Assembly: GCA_050330975.1 (NCBI GenBank) | Contig: JBHJHK010000103.1 | Location: 1-22,852 of the forward strand | DNA length: 22,852 nucleotides | Source of the DNA: JBHJHK01 sp050330975 | Lineage (GTDB): Bacteria > Pseudomonadota > Gammaproteobacteria > Competibacterales > Competibacteraceae | Reading direction: 5' to 3' | Part shown: one piece after another, positions 13,752-22,228 of the stretch | Position numbering within the stretch: position 1 is the first letter of the stretch | How the letters are laid out: every line of letters starts with the position of its first letter | The notes under the pieces: model-generated | The model's database searches: none | What the model saw: only the letters and a program-made list of their open reading frames with translations | Told to the model about the DNA's origin: nothing | Program-made: the position numbers and the translations under genes

Positions 13752-14669
13752 TTACTGAAAGGCCTTGGGGTTGGCCAAGATCCGCTCCAAGTCGTCGCGA
13801 TGCTTGACCAATGCCCCCAGGGTTTGACGCAGGGTCTTGGGTGTCAAGCTGACGGCCCCCACGGCCACCAGGGCCAGGGCCCAATCGATGGCCTCGCTGA
13901 TGCCGGGGGTTTTGCGCAACTCGGCCCCCCGCAAACCGCGGATAAACGCCGCCACCCGGCGCGCCAAATCCGCTTCGAGGGTCGGTACCCGGCGGCGGAG
14001 GATTTCCGCCTCCACCTCGGGGGTGGGGTAGTCCAGATAACAGAACAGGCAGCGCCGGCGCAGGGCGTCGCTCAGGTCCCGGGTGTCGTTGGACGTCAAA
14101 ATGACCTGGGGGCGCTGGTGGGCCGACAAGGTGCCGAGTTCGGGCACCGAGACCTGGAAATCCGCCAAAATCTCCAGCAAAAACGCTTCGAAGGCCTCAT
14201 CGCTGCGGTCTACTTCGTCGATGAGCAACACCACGGGCTCCTCCGACAAAATGGCCTGTAACAAAGGCCGGGGGGCGAGGAAATCCACTGAAAAGAACTC
14301 GTCGGCCTGGCCCTTGAGGCGGGCGATGGCCTCTAGGAGGGTAGGGGCATCCCCGGTGAGTTCCGTCGCCTTGTCCCGCAGCAGCTGGGCGTAGAGCATC
14401 TGCTTGCCATAGGACCATTCGTAGAGGGCTTTGGCTTCGTCGAGGCCCTCGTAGCACTGGAGTCGCAACAAAGCTGTTCCCCTGACCTCAGCCCACAGCT
14501 TGGCCACTTCGGTTTTGCCCACCCCCGGGGGACCTTCCAACAGCAGTGGTCGCTCCAAGGTTGCGGCGAGGAATAGGGCAGTGGCGAGGTCGTCGCCGGC
14601 GATGAAGTCTCGGGTCAAAAAAGCGGCGGCGATACCTTGGGGTGTGGCGAGGTCGAAGTCGATGGTCAC
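13752..14669 (-). CDS. MoxR-family AAA+ ATPase
   Basis: 305 residues from GTG 14669; no clear ribosome site. Walker A EGPPGVGKT (45-53), Walker B VVLLIDEVD (146-154), sensor 1 VILTSND (about 189-195) and arginine-rich ALRRRCLF (about 203-210) define a MoxR ATPase, close to the CoxD branch. These are chaperones that usually act with a VWA-domain protein encoded next to them to insert metals or mature enzymes. No VWA gene is adjacent: upstream is the livK terminator and downstream are convergent plus-strand genes. It may use a distant partner. Confidence 0.9.
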   Translation of the reverse strand: MTIDFDLATPQGIAAAFLTRDFIAGDDLATALFLAATLERPLLLEGPPGVGKTEVAKLWAEVRGTALLRLQCYEGLDEAKALYEWSYGKQMLYAQLLRDKATELTGDAPTLLEAIARLKGQADEFFSVDFLAPRPLLQAILSEEPVVLLIDEVDRSDEAFEAFLLEILADFQVSVPELGTLSAHQRPQVILTSNDTRDLSDALRRRCLFCYLDYPTPEVEAEILRRRVPTLEADLARRVAAFIRGLRGAELRKTPGISEAIDWALALVAVGAVSLTPKTLRQTLGALVKHRDDLERILANPKAFQ

Positions 14670-14683
14670 GGGAAGGGCAAAAT

Positions 14684-14709
14684 GGCAAACGGCGCCCCGG
14701 GGGGCGCCG
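14684..14709 (-). terminator. Intrinsic terminator after livK
   Basis: A 9-bp perfect stem CGGCGCCCC/GGGGCGCCG (14690-14698 with 14701-14709) is followed on the minus strand by a T-rich tail (TTTGCCATTTT). It lies 35 bases after the livK stop and separates livK from moxR. Confidence 0.75.
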
Positions 14710-14744
14710 CTCTAGTCGGTGGTGTCTCGGTGGGGGACTGGCGA

Positions 14745-15848
14745 TTAATTGGTCACGTAGTCGTAGGTGCCATTGCTCCACTCGTAGACCACATAGCCGG
14801 GGGCGGTGACGTCGCCCTTCTCATCGAAGCCAATGGTGCCCAACACCGTCTCGAATTGGTTGTTCTTGAGGGTCTCGATGACGGCGTCGAGGTCGGTGGT
14901 GCCCGCCACCTCAGCGGCCTGGGCGAAGGCCTGGATGGCGCCATAGGTGTAGAGGGTGTAGCCCTCGGGCTTGTAGCCCTGGGCGAGGAACTTCTCCACC
15001 ACGGGGGCGGCGACCTCGTTCTTGGCGGGATCGGGGCTAAAGGTCATGAGGGTGCCTTGACCGGCCTCGCCGGTGATGGACCAGTACTCGTCGGTGACCA
15101 AGGCGTCGCCGGACATCAGGGTAGCCTCCAGTCCCTGTTCCCGGGCTTGGCGGACGATGAGCCCGGCTTCGGTGTGGTAGCCCCCCACGTAGATCAAGCC
15201 GACGTCCGCCGCCTTCATCTTGGAGACCAGGGCCGAATAGTCCTTCTCCCCGGCAGTGTAGGCCTCGTACAACGTCTCTTCAATGCCCAACTCGTTGAGG
15301 CGGGCCTTGGTCTCGTCGGCCAGGCCTTTGCCATAGGCGGTCTTGTCGTGGAGGATGGCGATGTTGGCGTCGCCGAAGAACTGATTGATGTAATCGCCGG
15401 CCACCAAACCCTGTTGGTCGTCGCGACCACAGGTGCGGAAGACGTTGTCCATACCCCGCTCGGTGAGCTGGGGATTAGTGGAGGCGGGGGAGATCTGGAG
15501 GATCCCCTCCTCGTTGTACACCGATGAGGCGGGAATGGAGGAACCGGAGCAGAAGTGACCGGCCACGAATACTACGCCGCGGTTGACAAACTGGTTGGCC
15601 ACGGCAACGGCCTGTTTGGGGTCGCAGGCGTCGTCGCCGATTTCCAGGACGAGCTCTTGGCCCAACACACCGCCCTGGGCGTTGATGTCTTCGACGGCCA
15701 TCTCGGCGCCGCGGCGCATCTGCTCGCCAAAGGTGGCGTATTGACCGGTCATGGGGCCGGCGGTGGCGATGAGGATTTCGCCTTGGGCAGTGCCCCCAAG
15801 GACCATGGCCAGGGCGACGGCGCCCAGGGTGCGAAGGTGCAGCGTCAT
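14745..15848 (-). CDS. livK: Branched-chain amino acid ABC transporter, periplasmic binding protein
   Basis: 367 residues from ATG 15848, with GAGG 6 bases upstream; an open frame further 5' is not used. Residues 1-23 are a Sec signal peptide (basic start, LGAVALAMVLGG core, cleavage near AQG-EI). The mature part is a type I periplasmic binding protein of the Leu/Ile/Val class: ILIATAGPMTGQYATFGEQM, the HFCSGSSIPASSVYNEEGILQISPASTNP ligand strip and GYTLYTYGAIQAFAQA. C96-region and later cysteines suggest the usual disulfide. It captures the amino acid and delivers it to LivHM. It is the last gene of the cluster, after two terminator-like hairpins, unlike the usual position first. Confidence 0.94.
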   Translation of the reverse strand: MTLHLRTLGAVALAMVLGGTAQGEILIATAGPMTGQYATFGEQMRRGAEMAVEDINAQGGVLGQELVLEIGDDACDPKQAVAVANQFVNRGVVFVAGHFCSGSSIPASSVYNEEGILQISPASTNPQLTERGMDNVFRTCGRDDQQGLVAGDYINQFFGDANIAILHDKTAYGKGLADETKARLNELGIEETLYEAYTAGEKDYSALVSKMKAADVGLIYVGGYHTEAGLIVRQAREQGLEATLMSGDALVTDEYWSITGEAGQGTLMTFSPDPAKNEVAAPVVEKFLAQGYKPEGYTLYTYGAIQAFAQAAEVAGTTDLDAVIETLKNNQFETVLGTIGFDEKGDVTAPGYVVYEWSNGTYDYVTN

Positions 15849-15888
15849 GTTCAACCTCTTCGAGTGTTTGGGATGAAGCGTGGAACGC

Positions 15889-15920
15889 AAAACAGCGCCG
15901 AGGGTTCGGCTCCCGGCGCT
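15889..15920 (-). terminator. Terminator/attenuator-like hairpin in the livK leader
   Basis: AGCGCCG (15894-15900) pairs with CGGCGCT (15914-15920) around a 13-base loop. On the minus strand it is followed by G then TTTT. It lies about 40 bases before the livK start. Confidence 0.55.
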
Positions 15921-15925
15921 GGGTG

Positions 15926-15956
15926 AAAAAACCAATGGCTTGGCGCGGGCCAAACC
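15926..15956 (-). terminator. Second terminator-like hairpin between DUF6867 and livK
   Basis: Minus strand: GGTTTGGC pairs with GCCAAGCC (15949-15956 with 15937-15944, one G-U) over a CCGC loop, then ATTGG and six T residues (15926-15931). The five-base gap before the T-tract makes it weaker than a standard terminator. Confidence 0.45.
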
Positions 15957-15976
15957 TCGATGGATTGACGACCCCG

Positions 15977-16357
15977 TCACGACGATTCCCCGTTGGCCCC
16001 AGTTTGGCCAGTAACCATTTGGTAGGCCAGGGGTCCGCGGTGGCGATAGAGCCAGGGGTACTGGCGCACCATCTTGTTGACGTGGGCCACTCGGTGGGCG
16101 AGGAGGCCAATACTGATCAACACCGCGCCATCGAGGAGGTAACCCGCCAACGACAAGAGTTCCCCCTGGAACAGGGCGTAGTTCAAAAACCGCGCCACCG
16201 CCGCCAAAAGGGCGCAGTAGAACACCACTTGCCAGCGGGGGCGCCAGGTATCGGCGATGGCAATGCCCGTCATGAGAGCGGCAAAGCCCATGAGTACCAC
16301 TGTCAAGCCGATAAACACCGGCGGTGAGGTCCCCGTCAGGGTTTCAAAGGCGTCCAT
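15977..16357 (-). CDS. DUF6867 family membrane protein of liv operons
   Basis: 126 residues, ATG 16357. Three hydrophobic segments (PVFIGLTVVLMGFAALMTG, WQVVFYCALLAAVARFLNY, SLAGYLLDGAVLISIGLLA) and the conserved pieces TWRPRWQVVFY, LLSLAGYLLDGAVL and MVRQYPWLYRHRGPL. This pattern matches the DUF6867 family, which recurs beside branched-chain amino acid ABC transporter genes. It sits 54 bases after livF and before livK, on the same strand. An accessory role in assembly or regulation of the permease is plausible but unproven. Confidence 0.78.
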   Translation of the reverse strand: MDAFETLTGTSPPVFIGLTVVLMGFAALMTGIAIADTWRPRWQVVFYCALLAAVARFLNYALFQGELLSLAGYLLDGAVLISIGLLAHRVAHVNKMVRQYPWLYRHRGPLAYQMVTGQTGANGESS

Positions 16358-16411
16358 GGGCGGCGATTCGACGGTGAGGGGATTTCAAGGGCCTAGGCCA
16401 GGGCTTGCGTT

Positions 16412-17125
16412 TCAATGGCCACCGCCTTCTAGATAGGCGGCGCGAATTTCGGGGTTGGTCAACAGCTCGGCGCCGGGACCCGTCATGGACATTTTGCCGT
16501 TGACCATCACATAGCCTCGGTGGGCCAGTTTTAGGGCGTGGTAGGCGTTTTGCTCCACCAGCAACACCGTCATGCCCTGGGTGTGGTTGATGTCACCGAT
16601 GACGGCGAAGATCTGCTTCACCAGCAAAGGTGCCAGTCCCAGGGAGGGTTCGTCCAGCAACAGCACCCGGGGGCGGCTCATCAAGGCCCGGCCGATGGCG
16701 AGCATCTGCTGCTCTCCCCCCGACAACGTTCCCCCCCGCTGGTGGCGGCGCTCGGCCAGGCGGGGGAACAGTTCAAACACCCGCTCTAGGTCGGTGGCGA
16801 AATGGCTGTTGTCGGCGATTATCGCCCCCATCTGCAGGTTTTCCAGCACCGTGAGGGCGGGAAATACCCGCCGTCCCTCGGGGACTTGAGCCACCCCTCT
16901 GCGGACGATTTCATAGGTGGCGAGATGGGTGATGTCTTCGCTTCCCAAGCATATCCGACCCTTGGCGGCCCGGGGTGTGCCGCAGATGGTCATCAACAAG
17001 GTGGACTTGCCGGCGCCGTTGGCGCCGATGAGGGCGACGATCTCCCCCTCGTCGACGGTGAGATCCACCCCTCGCAGGGCGGCGATGGGCCCGTAATAAG
17101 TGTGTACTCCTTCGACCCTGAGCAT
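16412..17125 (-). CDS. livF: Branched-chain amino acid ABC transporter ATPase LivF
   Basis: 237 residues from ATG 17125, which overlaps the livG stop by one base (TGATG). ABC ATPase motifs: Walker A GANGAGKS (about 34-41), Q-loop region, signature LSGGEQQML (about 134-142), Walker B RVLLLDEPSLGLAP (about 153-166) and H-loop VLLVEQNA with the glutamine-for-histidine change normal for LivF. It couples ATP hydrolysis to uptake together with LivG at the cytoplasmic side of LivHM. Confidence 0.96.
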   Translation of the reverse strand: MLRVEGVHTYYGPIAALRGVDLTVDEGEIVALIGANGAGKSTLLMTICGTPRAAKGRICLGSEDITHLATYEIVRRGVAQVPEGRRVFPALTVLENLQMGAIIADNSHFATDLERVFELFPRLAERRHQRGGTLSGGEQQMLAIGRALMSRPRVLLLDEPSLGLAPLLVKQIFAVIGDINHTQGMTVLLVEQNAYHALKLAHRGYVMVNGKMSMTGPGAELLTNPEIRAAYLEGGGH

Positions 17126-17970
17126 CAACCCTGCTCCTTGGCCAAATCGGCCTGTACCGCCGGCGGCAAGGCCTCGTCTTCCTCTTCCCCGAGGTAAGCG
17201 CGAATGACGTTGGGATCGCTGCGCACCAAAGAGGGGGGGCCGGCGGCAATGCGGCGGCCGTAGTCCAACACCACCACGTGGTCGGAGATTTTCATCACCA
17301 CGCTCATGTCGTGCTCGATGAGCAAGATCCCCACCCCGTCCTCGTCGCGGATGGTCCGGAGTAGTGTCGTCAGTTCCGCCGACTCCCGGGGGTTGAGACC
17401 CGCCGCCGGTTCGTCGAGGCACAACAAGATGGGGCGGGTGCACATGGCCCGGGCGATCTCCAACCGCCGTTGGGCGCCGTAGGGCAGGTTGCCGGCCTCC
17501 CAGTTGGCGTGGCCCACAAGGCCGATGCGCTCTAGCCAGTGGCGGGCCAACTCCACGGCTTGGGCCTCGGCCCAGCGGTAGTTGGGCAGGCCCAACAGTC
17601 CGGCGAGGCTGAATTTGGAGGCTGCCATGAGGGCCTGGTGTTGGGCGACGATGAGGTTTTCCAACACGGTCATGGCCGGGAACAGGCGGATGTTTTGGAA
17701 GGTGCGGGCCACCCCGTGCCTTGCAATGGTGTAGCCCGGGAGGCGCTCGAGATACACCGGCCCTTTGGGGGTCGCCAGGGTGAGGCGTCCCACCGTGGGG
17801 GCGTAGAAGCCGGTGAGGCAGTTGAACACCGTGGTCTTGCCGGCGCCATTGGGGCCGATGATGGCGGTGATGGTGTTGGCCGCCGCCTCAAAGCACAAAT
17901 CGTCCACGGCCACCAAGCCCCCAAACCGCATGGTGAGGTGCTCGACGGTGAGCAACGGGGGGTTGCTCAT
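17125..17970 (-). CDS. livG: Branched-chain amino acid ABC transporter ATPase LivG
   Basis: 281 residues; ATG 17970 with GGGAGG 6 bases upstream and an ATGA overlap with the livM stop. Walker A GPNGAGKT (39-46), ARTFQNIRLFPAMTVLENL Q-loop region, signature LPYGAQRRLEIARA, Walker B ILLCLDEPAAGLNPRES and H-loop LLIEHDMSVVM. The first signature glutamine found in most LivG proteins (YGQQ) is alanine here, a mild variation. The C-terminal 20 residues after YLGEEEDE form a short acidic extension. Works as a heterodimer with LivF. Confidence 0.96.
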   Translation of the reverse strand: MSNPPLLTVEHLTMRFGGLVAVDDLCFEAAANTITAIIGPNGAGKTTVFNCLTGFYAPTVGRLTLATPKGPVYLERLPGYTIARHGVARTFQNIRLFPAMTVLENLIVAQHQALMAASKFSLAGLLGLPNYRWAEAQAVELARHWLERIGLVGHANWEAGNLPYGAQRRLEIARAMCTRPILLCLDEPAAGLNPRESAELTTLLRTIRDEDGVGILLIEHDMSVVMKISDHVVVLDYGRRIAAGPPSLVRSDPNVIRAYLGEEEDEALPPAVQADLAKEQG

Positions 17971-19292
17971 GGGGTACCTCCCGAGGTCTGGGGTGTTGGG
18001 GTCGAGACATCGGGGTCTTGGGTGGCGTCTTTGACATTCAAGTGAATGGTGGGGTCTCGGCGGGACAGCAAACCCCGGGGGCGCCAGATCATAATCAACA
18101 CCATGGCGGCCCCGAAGATCAGCATCCGGTACTCGGCGAACTCGCGGCTCAGCTCGGGCACCAGCACCAACACAAGGGCTGCGATAACCACCCCTATTTG
18201 GCTGCCCATGCCCCCCAGGACCACGATGGCGACGATGACCGCCGACTCGATGAACGTGAAACTCTCGGGGCTGATAAAGCCCTGGCGGGTGGCGAAGAAC
18301 GCCCCGGCGAAACCGCCGAACATGGCGCCGATGGCAAAGGCCGACAGCTTGGTGTTGGTGGGATTGATACCCAGGGAGCGGCAGGCGATTTCGTCTTCCC
18401 GCAGCGCCTCCCAGGCCCGGCCCACGGGGAGGCGGCGAATGCGCAGGGTAAAAGCGTTGGTGAGCAAGGCCAAGATCAAGATCAAATAGTAGAGAAAGAT
18501 CACCCGGTGGAGGCCGTCAAAGGAAAGGCCAAAGTACTGGTGGAAGGCCACCTCCCCTTCCTGGGGACGGCGAGTGAACTCCAAGCCCAGGAGATCCGGA
18601 CGGGGAATGCTGTAGATGCCGTCGGGGCCCCCGGTGACCTCGTACCAGTTGAGCAATACGATGCGGATGATCTCGCCAAACCCCAGGGTGACGATGGCCA
18701 AGTAATCCCCCCGCAGCCGCAGCACCGGATACCCCAACACAATGCCAAACAGCGCTGCGAACAGGCCCGCCAAGGGCAAACAGACCCAAAACGACCAGTC
18801 GTAGGTCTGGGCCAGTAGGGCGAAGGAGTAGGCGCCCACGGCGTAAAAGGCCACGTAGCCCAGATCGAGGAGCCCCGCCAACCCCACCACGATGTTCAAC
18901 CCCCAGCCCAGCATGACGTAGATCAACACCCCCGTGGCGATGTCCACGGCGTAGCGATTGTCGAAGCCGGGTACAAAGGGCAGCACGAAGGAAAAGGCCA
19001 GCCCCGCCGCGATCAGAAAGGTCCTGAGCTTCCCGCTGAGCCCGCTGGGTAGGGCAGGAGGGGCGAGGTGGGTTATGGCATGGGAGGCCAAGGCGAGGCG
19101 AATCAACAGCCGCCCCACAAAGGCGATGGCCACCGCCACCGCCACACCGGTGAAATCCGTGGCGATGGTCAGGCCCCCGGGGGCGTCCACGGCGCGAAAG
19201 CCCACCAGGGGTATGGCCAAGACCAACACCACGAAAGCCACGGCGCCGGCGTCCTTCAACAGCCCTTGGACAGTCAATGGCGAAGGGGCCAC
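17967..19292 (-). CDS. livM: Branched-chain amino acid ABC transporter permease LivM
   Basis: 441 residues from GTG 19292, with AAGG upstream inside the livH end and only a 4-base gap. The N-terminal 110 residues form the extra membrane region found in long LivM proteins (DUF3382-type), followed by the permease core with about eight helices: YVMLGWGLNIVVGLAGLLDLGYVAFYAVGAY, then GYPVLRLRGDYLAIVTLGFGEIIR and the EAA-like loop GRAWEALREDEIACRSLGINPTNTKLSAFAIGA. The C-terminus is soluble and carries a Thr/Pro-rich tail. Forms the channel with LivH. Confidence 0.95.
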   Translation of the reverse strand: MAPSPLTVQGLLKDAGAVAFVVLVLAIPLVGFRAVDAPGGLTIATDFTGVAVAVAIAFVGRLLIRLALASHAITHLAPPALPSGLSGKLRTFLIAAGLAFSFVLPFVPGFDNRYAVDIATGVLIYVMLGWGLNIVVGLAGLLDLGYVAFYAVGAYSFALLAQTYDWSFWVCLPLAGLFAALFGIVLGYPVLRLRGDYLAIVTLGFGEIIRIVLLNWYEVTGGPDGIYSIPRPDLLGLEFTRRPQEGEVAFHQYFGLSFDGLHRVIFLYYLILILALLTNAFTLRIRRLPVGRAWEALREDEIACRSLGINPTNTKLSAFAIGAMFGGFAGAFFATRQGFISPESFTFIESAVIVAIVVLGGMGSQIGVVIAALVLVLVPELSREFAEYRMLIFGAAMVLIMIWRPRGLLSRRDPTIHLNVKDATQDPDVSTPTPQTSGGTP

Positions 19293-19296
19293 GGCG

Positions 19297-20211
<915 letters not shown>

Positions 20212-20300
20212 AGGGGTTGCCTTGCGGTTGCTGTGGACCGGGAGCGTCGCGGCGACGCCTGGCGGGAGGGGGATGCGGGAGGGGGGATGGGCACCCAGTC

Positions 20301-20317
20301 CAGGGCTTGAAGCCCTG
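20301..20317. repeat. Hairpin in the livH leader
   Basis: CAGGGCT/AGCCCTG with a 3-base loop TGA. It lies in the predicted untranslated leader of livH about 90 bases before the start codon. No T-tract follows on the minus strand, so it is not an intrinsic terminator. Confidence 0.4.
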
Positions 20318-20353
20318 CCCACCGCTTCGAGGGACCGCCCCACTCGGGGAATA

Positions 20354-20382
20354 ACTATATCGCAAAAGTCAGCCCCTGCCAG
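20354..20382 (-). promoter_or_regulatory. Predicted promoter of the liv operon
   Basis: Minus strand: -35 CTGGCA (20377-20382, 4 of 6), a 17-base spacer and -10 TATAGT (20354-20359, 5 of 6). It would give a leader of about 135 bases to livH. Confidence 0.5.
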
Positions 20383-20426
20383 GTGCAGTCATCCTTACCT
20401 CGTTGCGGTCAAAAGGCTTGAGCACT

Positions 20427-20446
20427 CCACTGCAGCAACCCAGTGG
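20427..20446. repeat. 6-bp inverted repeat before the 68-aa gene
   Basis: CCACTG/CAGTGG (20427-20432 with 20441-20446) with an 8-base loop, ending just 6 bases before the AGGAG ribosome site of the gene at 20464. It could limit ribosome access or be a regulator site. Confidence 0.35.
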
Positions 20447-20463
20447 TCATCAGGAGACGTATC

Positions 20464-20670
20464 ATGGGTATTCCGTCCCAACAACCGCCCCCCCGCAGGC
20501 CTGGTCACCCCGGTGATCCCCAGGCCAAACGTCGCCGCAAGCGTCGCCTGGTGCGGGATGTGTGGTTGTACAGCGCCACATTGATGCTGTTTCTCTCACC
20601 GGCCACCGCTGCGGCCTTGGCCTTGGGAACCATCTTCGTTTCCTTTATGATCCTCGATGAAACTTCCTGA
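20464..20670 (+). CDS. Small single-span membrane protein, basic N-terminus
   Basis: 68 residues; ATG 20464 with AGGAG 7 bases upstream. A Pro/Gln-rich start is followed by the cluster KRRRKRR (about 29-35) and then one or two short hydrophobic segments (LYSATLMLFLSP, ATAAALALGTIFVSFMIL). The basic cluster before the helix predicts a cytoplasmic N-terminus. It is divergent from livH and 34 bases upstream of another small membrane protein gene. No family recognised. Confidence 0.7.
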   Translation: MGIPSQQPPPRRPGHPGDPQAKRRRKRRLVRDVWLYSATLMLFLSPATAAALALGTIFVSFMILDETS

Positions 20671-20704
20671 AGGCATTGGCGACGGGGAACGTCGGAGGAC
20701 AATC

Positions 20705-20932
20705 ATGTTAAACCTGGCCCGTCTGGCCCTGTTGGTGGGTGTGGTGTGTACCGTTTGCGGGCTGGCGGGCTTTGCCGTCTTGGCGCTGGATTACGACAGC
20801 TTGGGGCTGCGCATGCTGCAGCTCGTGCCCTTGGGGGTGGTGGTGAGTTTTGTCGCCCTGGTGGTGGTGGTGGCCCTGGGAGAGCGCACCCGCGATGCCC
20901 CGAGTCTAACCCCCCCCGATCAAGACGACTGA
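20705..20932 (+). CDS. Small two-helix membrane protein
   Basis: 75 residues from ATG 20705, which has the strongest ribosome site in the window (GGAGGA, 5 bases before the start). Two hydrophobic helices (LARLALLVGVVCTVCGLAGFAVLAL and VPLGVVVSFVALVVVVAL) are joined by a short loop YDSLGLRML, and the tail is acidic (PPDQDD). Probably co-transcribed with the preceding 68-aa gene. Function unknown. Confidence 0.75.
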   Translation: MLNLARLALLVGVVCTVCGLAGFAVLALDYDSLGLRMLQLVPLGVVVSFVALVVVVALGERTRDAPSLTPPDQDD

Positions 20933-20998
20933 CGGCAAACGCAGTTGGGGCCGCGGGAGGCGTTGGTGGCCCTGGTCAACCGAGGGGTAGAGGGCCCC

Positions 20999-21358
20999 TC
21001 AGCCGCCCCCATCGCCCCGGGGATCCCCGGTTATGCCGTTGGCGTCTAAATTGTAAGCGACGGCCTCGACGGGGCGGTCGTCGGCGGGGGGGCGGTCGCT
21101 GAGTTGCCAGTTGCCGCCATCGTCGCGCCAGCGATACAAGGTGCGCACCGGTTCTGGCTCCAGCGCCAGGGGGGCCAAATAGGGGCGCACCACCGCCGGG
21201 GCGTGCTGGGGGTAGAGAACCCAGTAGCTCGCGGCGGCGACGGCCACCAACACCGCGACGGCCAACACATTGACTGCGGCATTGCCCCGCTGGCGATGGG
21301 TCACAGGAGGGCCCATGGCGGGGCGAGAGACACGGGGAGTCGAAAGGGCTCGGGTCAT
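20999..21358 (-). CDS. DUF4124-like exported or membrane-anchored protein
   Basis: 119 residues from ATG 21358 (weak ribosome site). After a polar, basic start, one hydrophobic helix (NVLAVAVLVAVAAASYWVLY, about 28-47) acts as signal anchor. The C-terminal half contains LYRWRDDGGNWQLSDRPP, which fits the DUF4124 consensus (YkWvDenG...fsDtPP), a short beta-rich periplasmic domain. It ends in a Gly/Asp tail. It is divergent from the 281-aa gene with only 24 bases between start codons, so their promoters must overlap coding sequence. Confidence 0.78.
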   Translation of the reverse strand: MTRALSTPRVSRPAMGPPVTHRQRGNAAVNVLAVAVLVAVAAASYWVLYPQHAPAVVRPYLAPLALEPEPVRTLYRWRDDGGNWQLSDRPPADDRPVEAVAYNLDANGITGDPRGDGGG

Positions 21359-21382
21359 GGTGGCTCGCTCTTGCTCAAAGAG

Positions 21383-22228
21383 ATGGGACCAATGGCAATG
21401 ATACTCAACGCCGTGCTGACCGTGGGCTGGGAAGACGATGTCGACCATCCCCAAAGTGCACTATTGCTCCATCGAGCGGCGGCGGCAGCCGTGGATGGCT
21501 ACGCCAACGCCCTCAAAAGATTGATTGCCACAGCCCCCGTCCCCCTGACCCTCTACGGCCTCGAACAGCTGTTTCGCCGCCGGGTGGGGGGCTACCGGGC
21601 CCTCAGGCAGTTCCTCGGCCAGCTGACCCACCTGGCCGCCCCGGGGACGGGAGCTGGCCGGGGTGCCTCGAAGGCCAACGGCGCCGTCATCCGCTGTCGG
21701 ATCGACGTCTTCGCCTATGGCTTCCTCGCCGCTGCGGGTCGCCTGGGGGGGGTTTTGGCCGAGGGCCCCGGTGGGGAAGGACCCTTTCGGTCCCTGTGGC
21801 CCCACTGGCAGCAAGTGTTCAACGCCCTGGCCCGCCTCGAGGATCCCCAGGGGAGATGGACGATGGTTCGCCAGGGTGGGGGCCAAGGGTTGCCGGAGGC
21901 TTTGGGCGCCCGCTACGGGGCCCTGCGTCAACTCCTGGGCCACCCCGCCGGGCGCGACGAGGGGCGGTTGTTGGCTACCCTGCTCATCAACGGCCCATCG
22001 ACCCGTCCCCAGCTGGCCAAGGATCTGGGCCTCGCCACGGTGCCCCCTCCGGGGGTCATGGCGGGGCTTGTGAACGCCGGTGCAGTGATTTTGGGGCCGG
22101 ATGAACGCCACCGCATTCCCCAAGAGGCGTTGCCGGTGGTGGCTTTTGCCCTGGCGCGCCATTGGGGTATCGACCCCCTGGGGGCCTTGCCGGCCCCCCG
22201 GGAAGCCAGGGAGGGGAAGCGTGGTTGA
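21383..22228 (+). CDS. Unrecognised protein with possible C-terminal winged helix
   Basis: 281 residues from ATG 21383; ATGs at 21392 and 21398 are in frame, and 21398 has the better-placed GGGA. The N-terminal part is helical and Ala/Leu-rich with a basic patch (FRRRVGGYRALRQFLGQL). Residues about 205-265 (RLLATLLINGPSTRPQLAKDLGLATVPPPGVMAGLVNAGAVIL) look like a winged-helix DNA-binding domain, suggesting a regulator or a replication/partition-type factor. No catalytic motif is seen. Its stop overlaps the GTG of the following membrane protein, so the two are coupled. Function not known. Confidence 0.7.
   Translation: MGPMAMILNAVLTVGWEDDVDHPQSALLLHRAAAAAVDGYANALKRLIATAPVPLTLYGLEQLFRRRVGGYRALRQFLGQLTHLAAPGTGAGRGASKANGAVIRCRIDVFAYGFLAAAGRLGGVLAEGPGGEGPFRSLWPHWQQVFNALARLEDPQGRWTMVRQGGGQGLPEALGARYGALRQLLGHPAGRDEGRLLATLLINGPSTRPQLAKDLGLATVPPPGVMAGLVNAGAVILGPDERHRIPQEALPVVAFALARHWGIDPLGALPAPREAREGKRG

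Noticed and set aside
14637..15527. 296-residue plus-strand frame over livK
   Set aside because: Antisense to livK, low complexity (Gly/Val/Asp), no start signal.
18018..18818. 266-residue plus-strand frame over livM
   Set aside because: Antisense to a clear permease; His/Gln/Gly-rich shadow composition.
20357..20382. Sigma-54 promoter (TGGCA ... TTGC) before livH
   Set aside because: The GG and GC elements are 15 bases apart instead of 10; the sigma-70 reading fits better.
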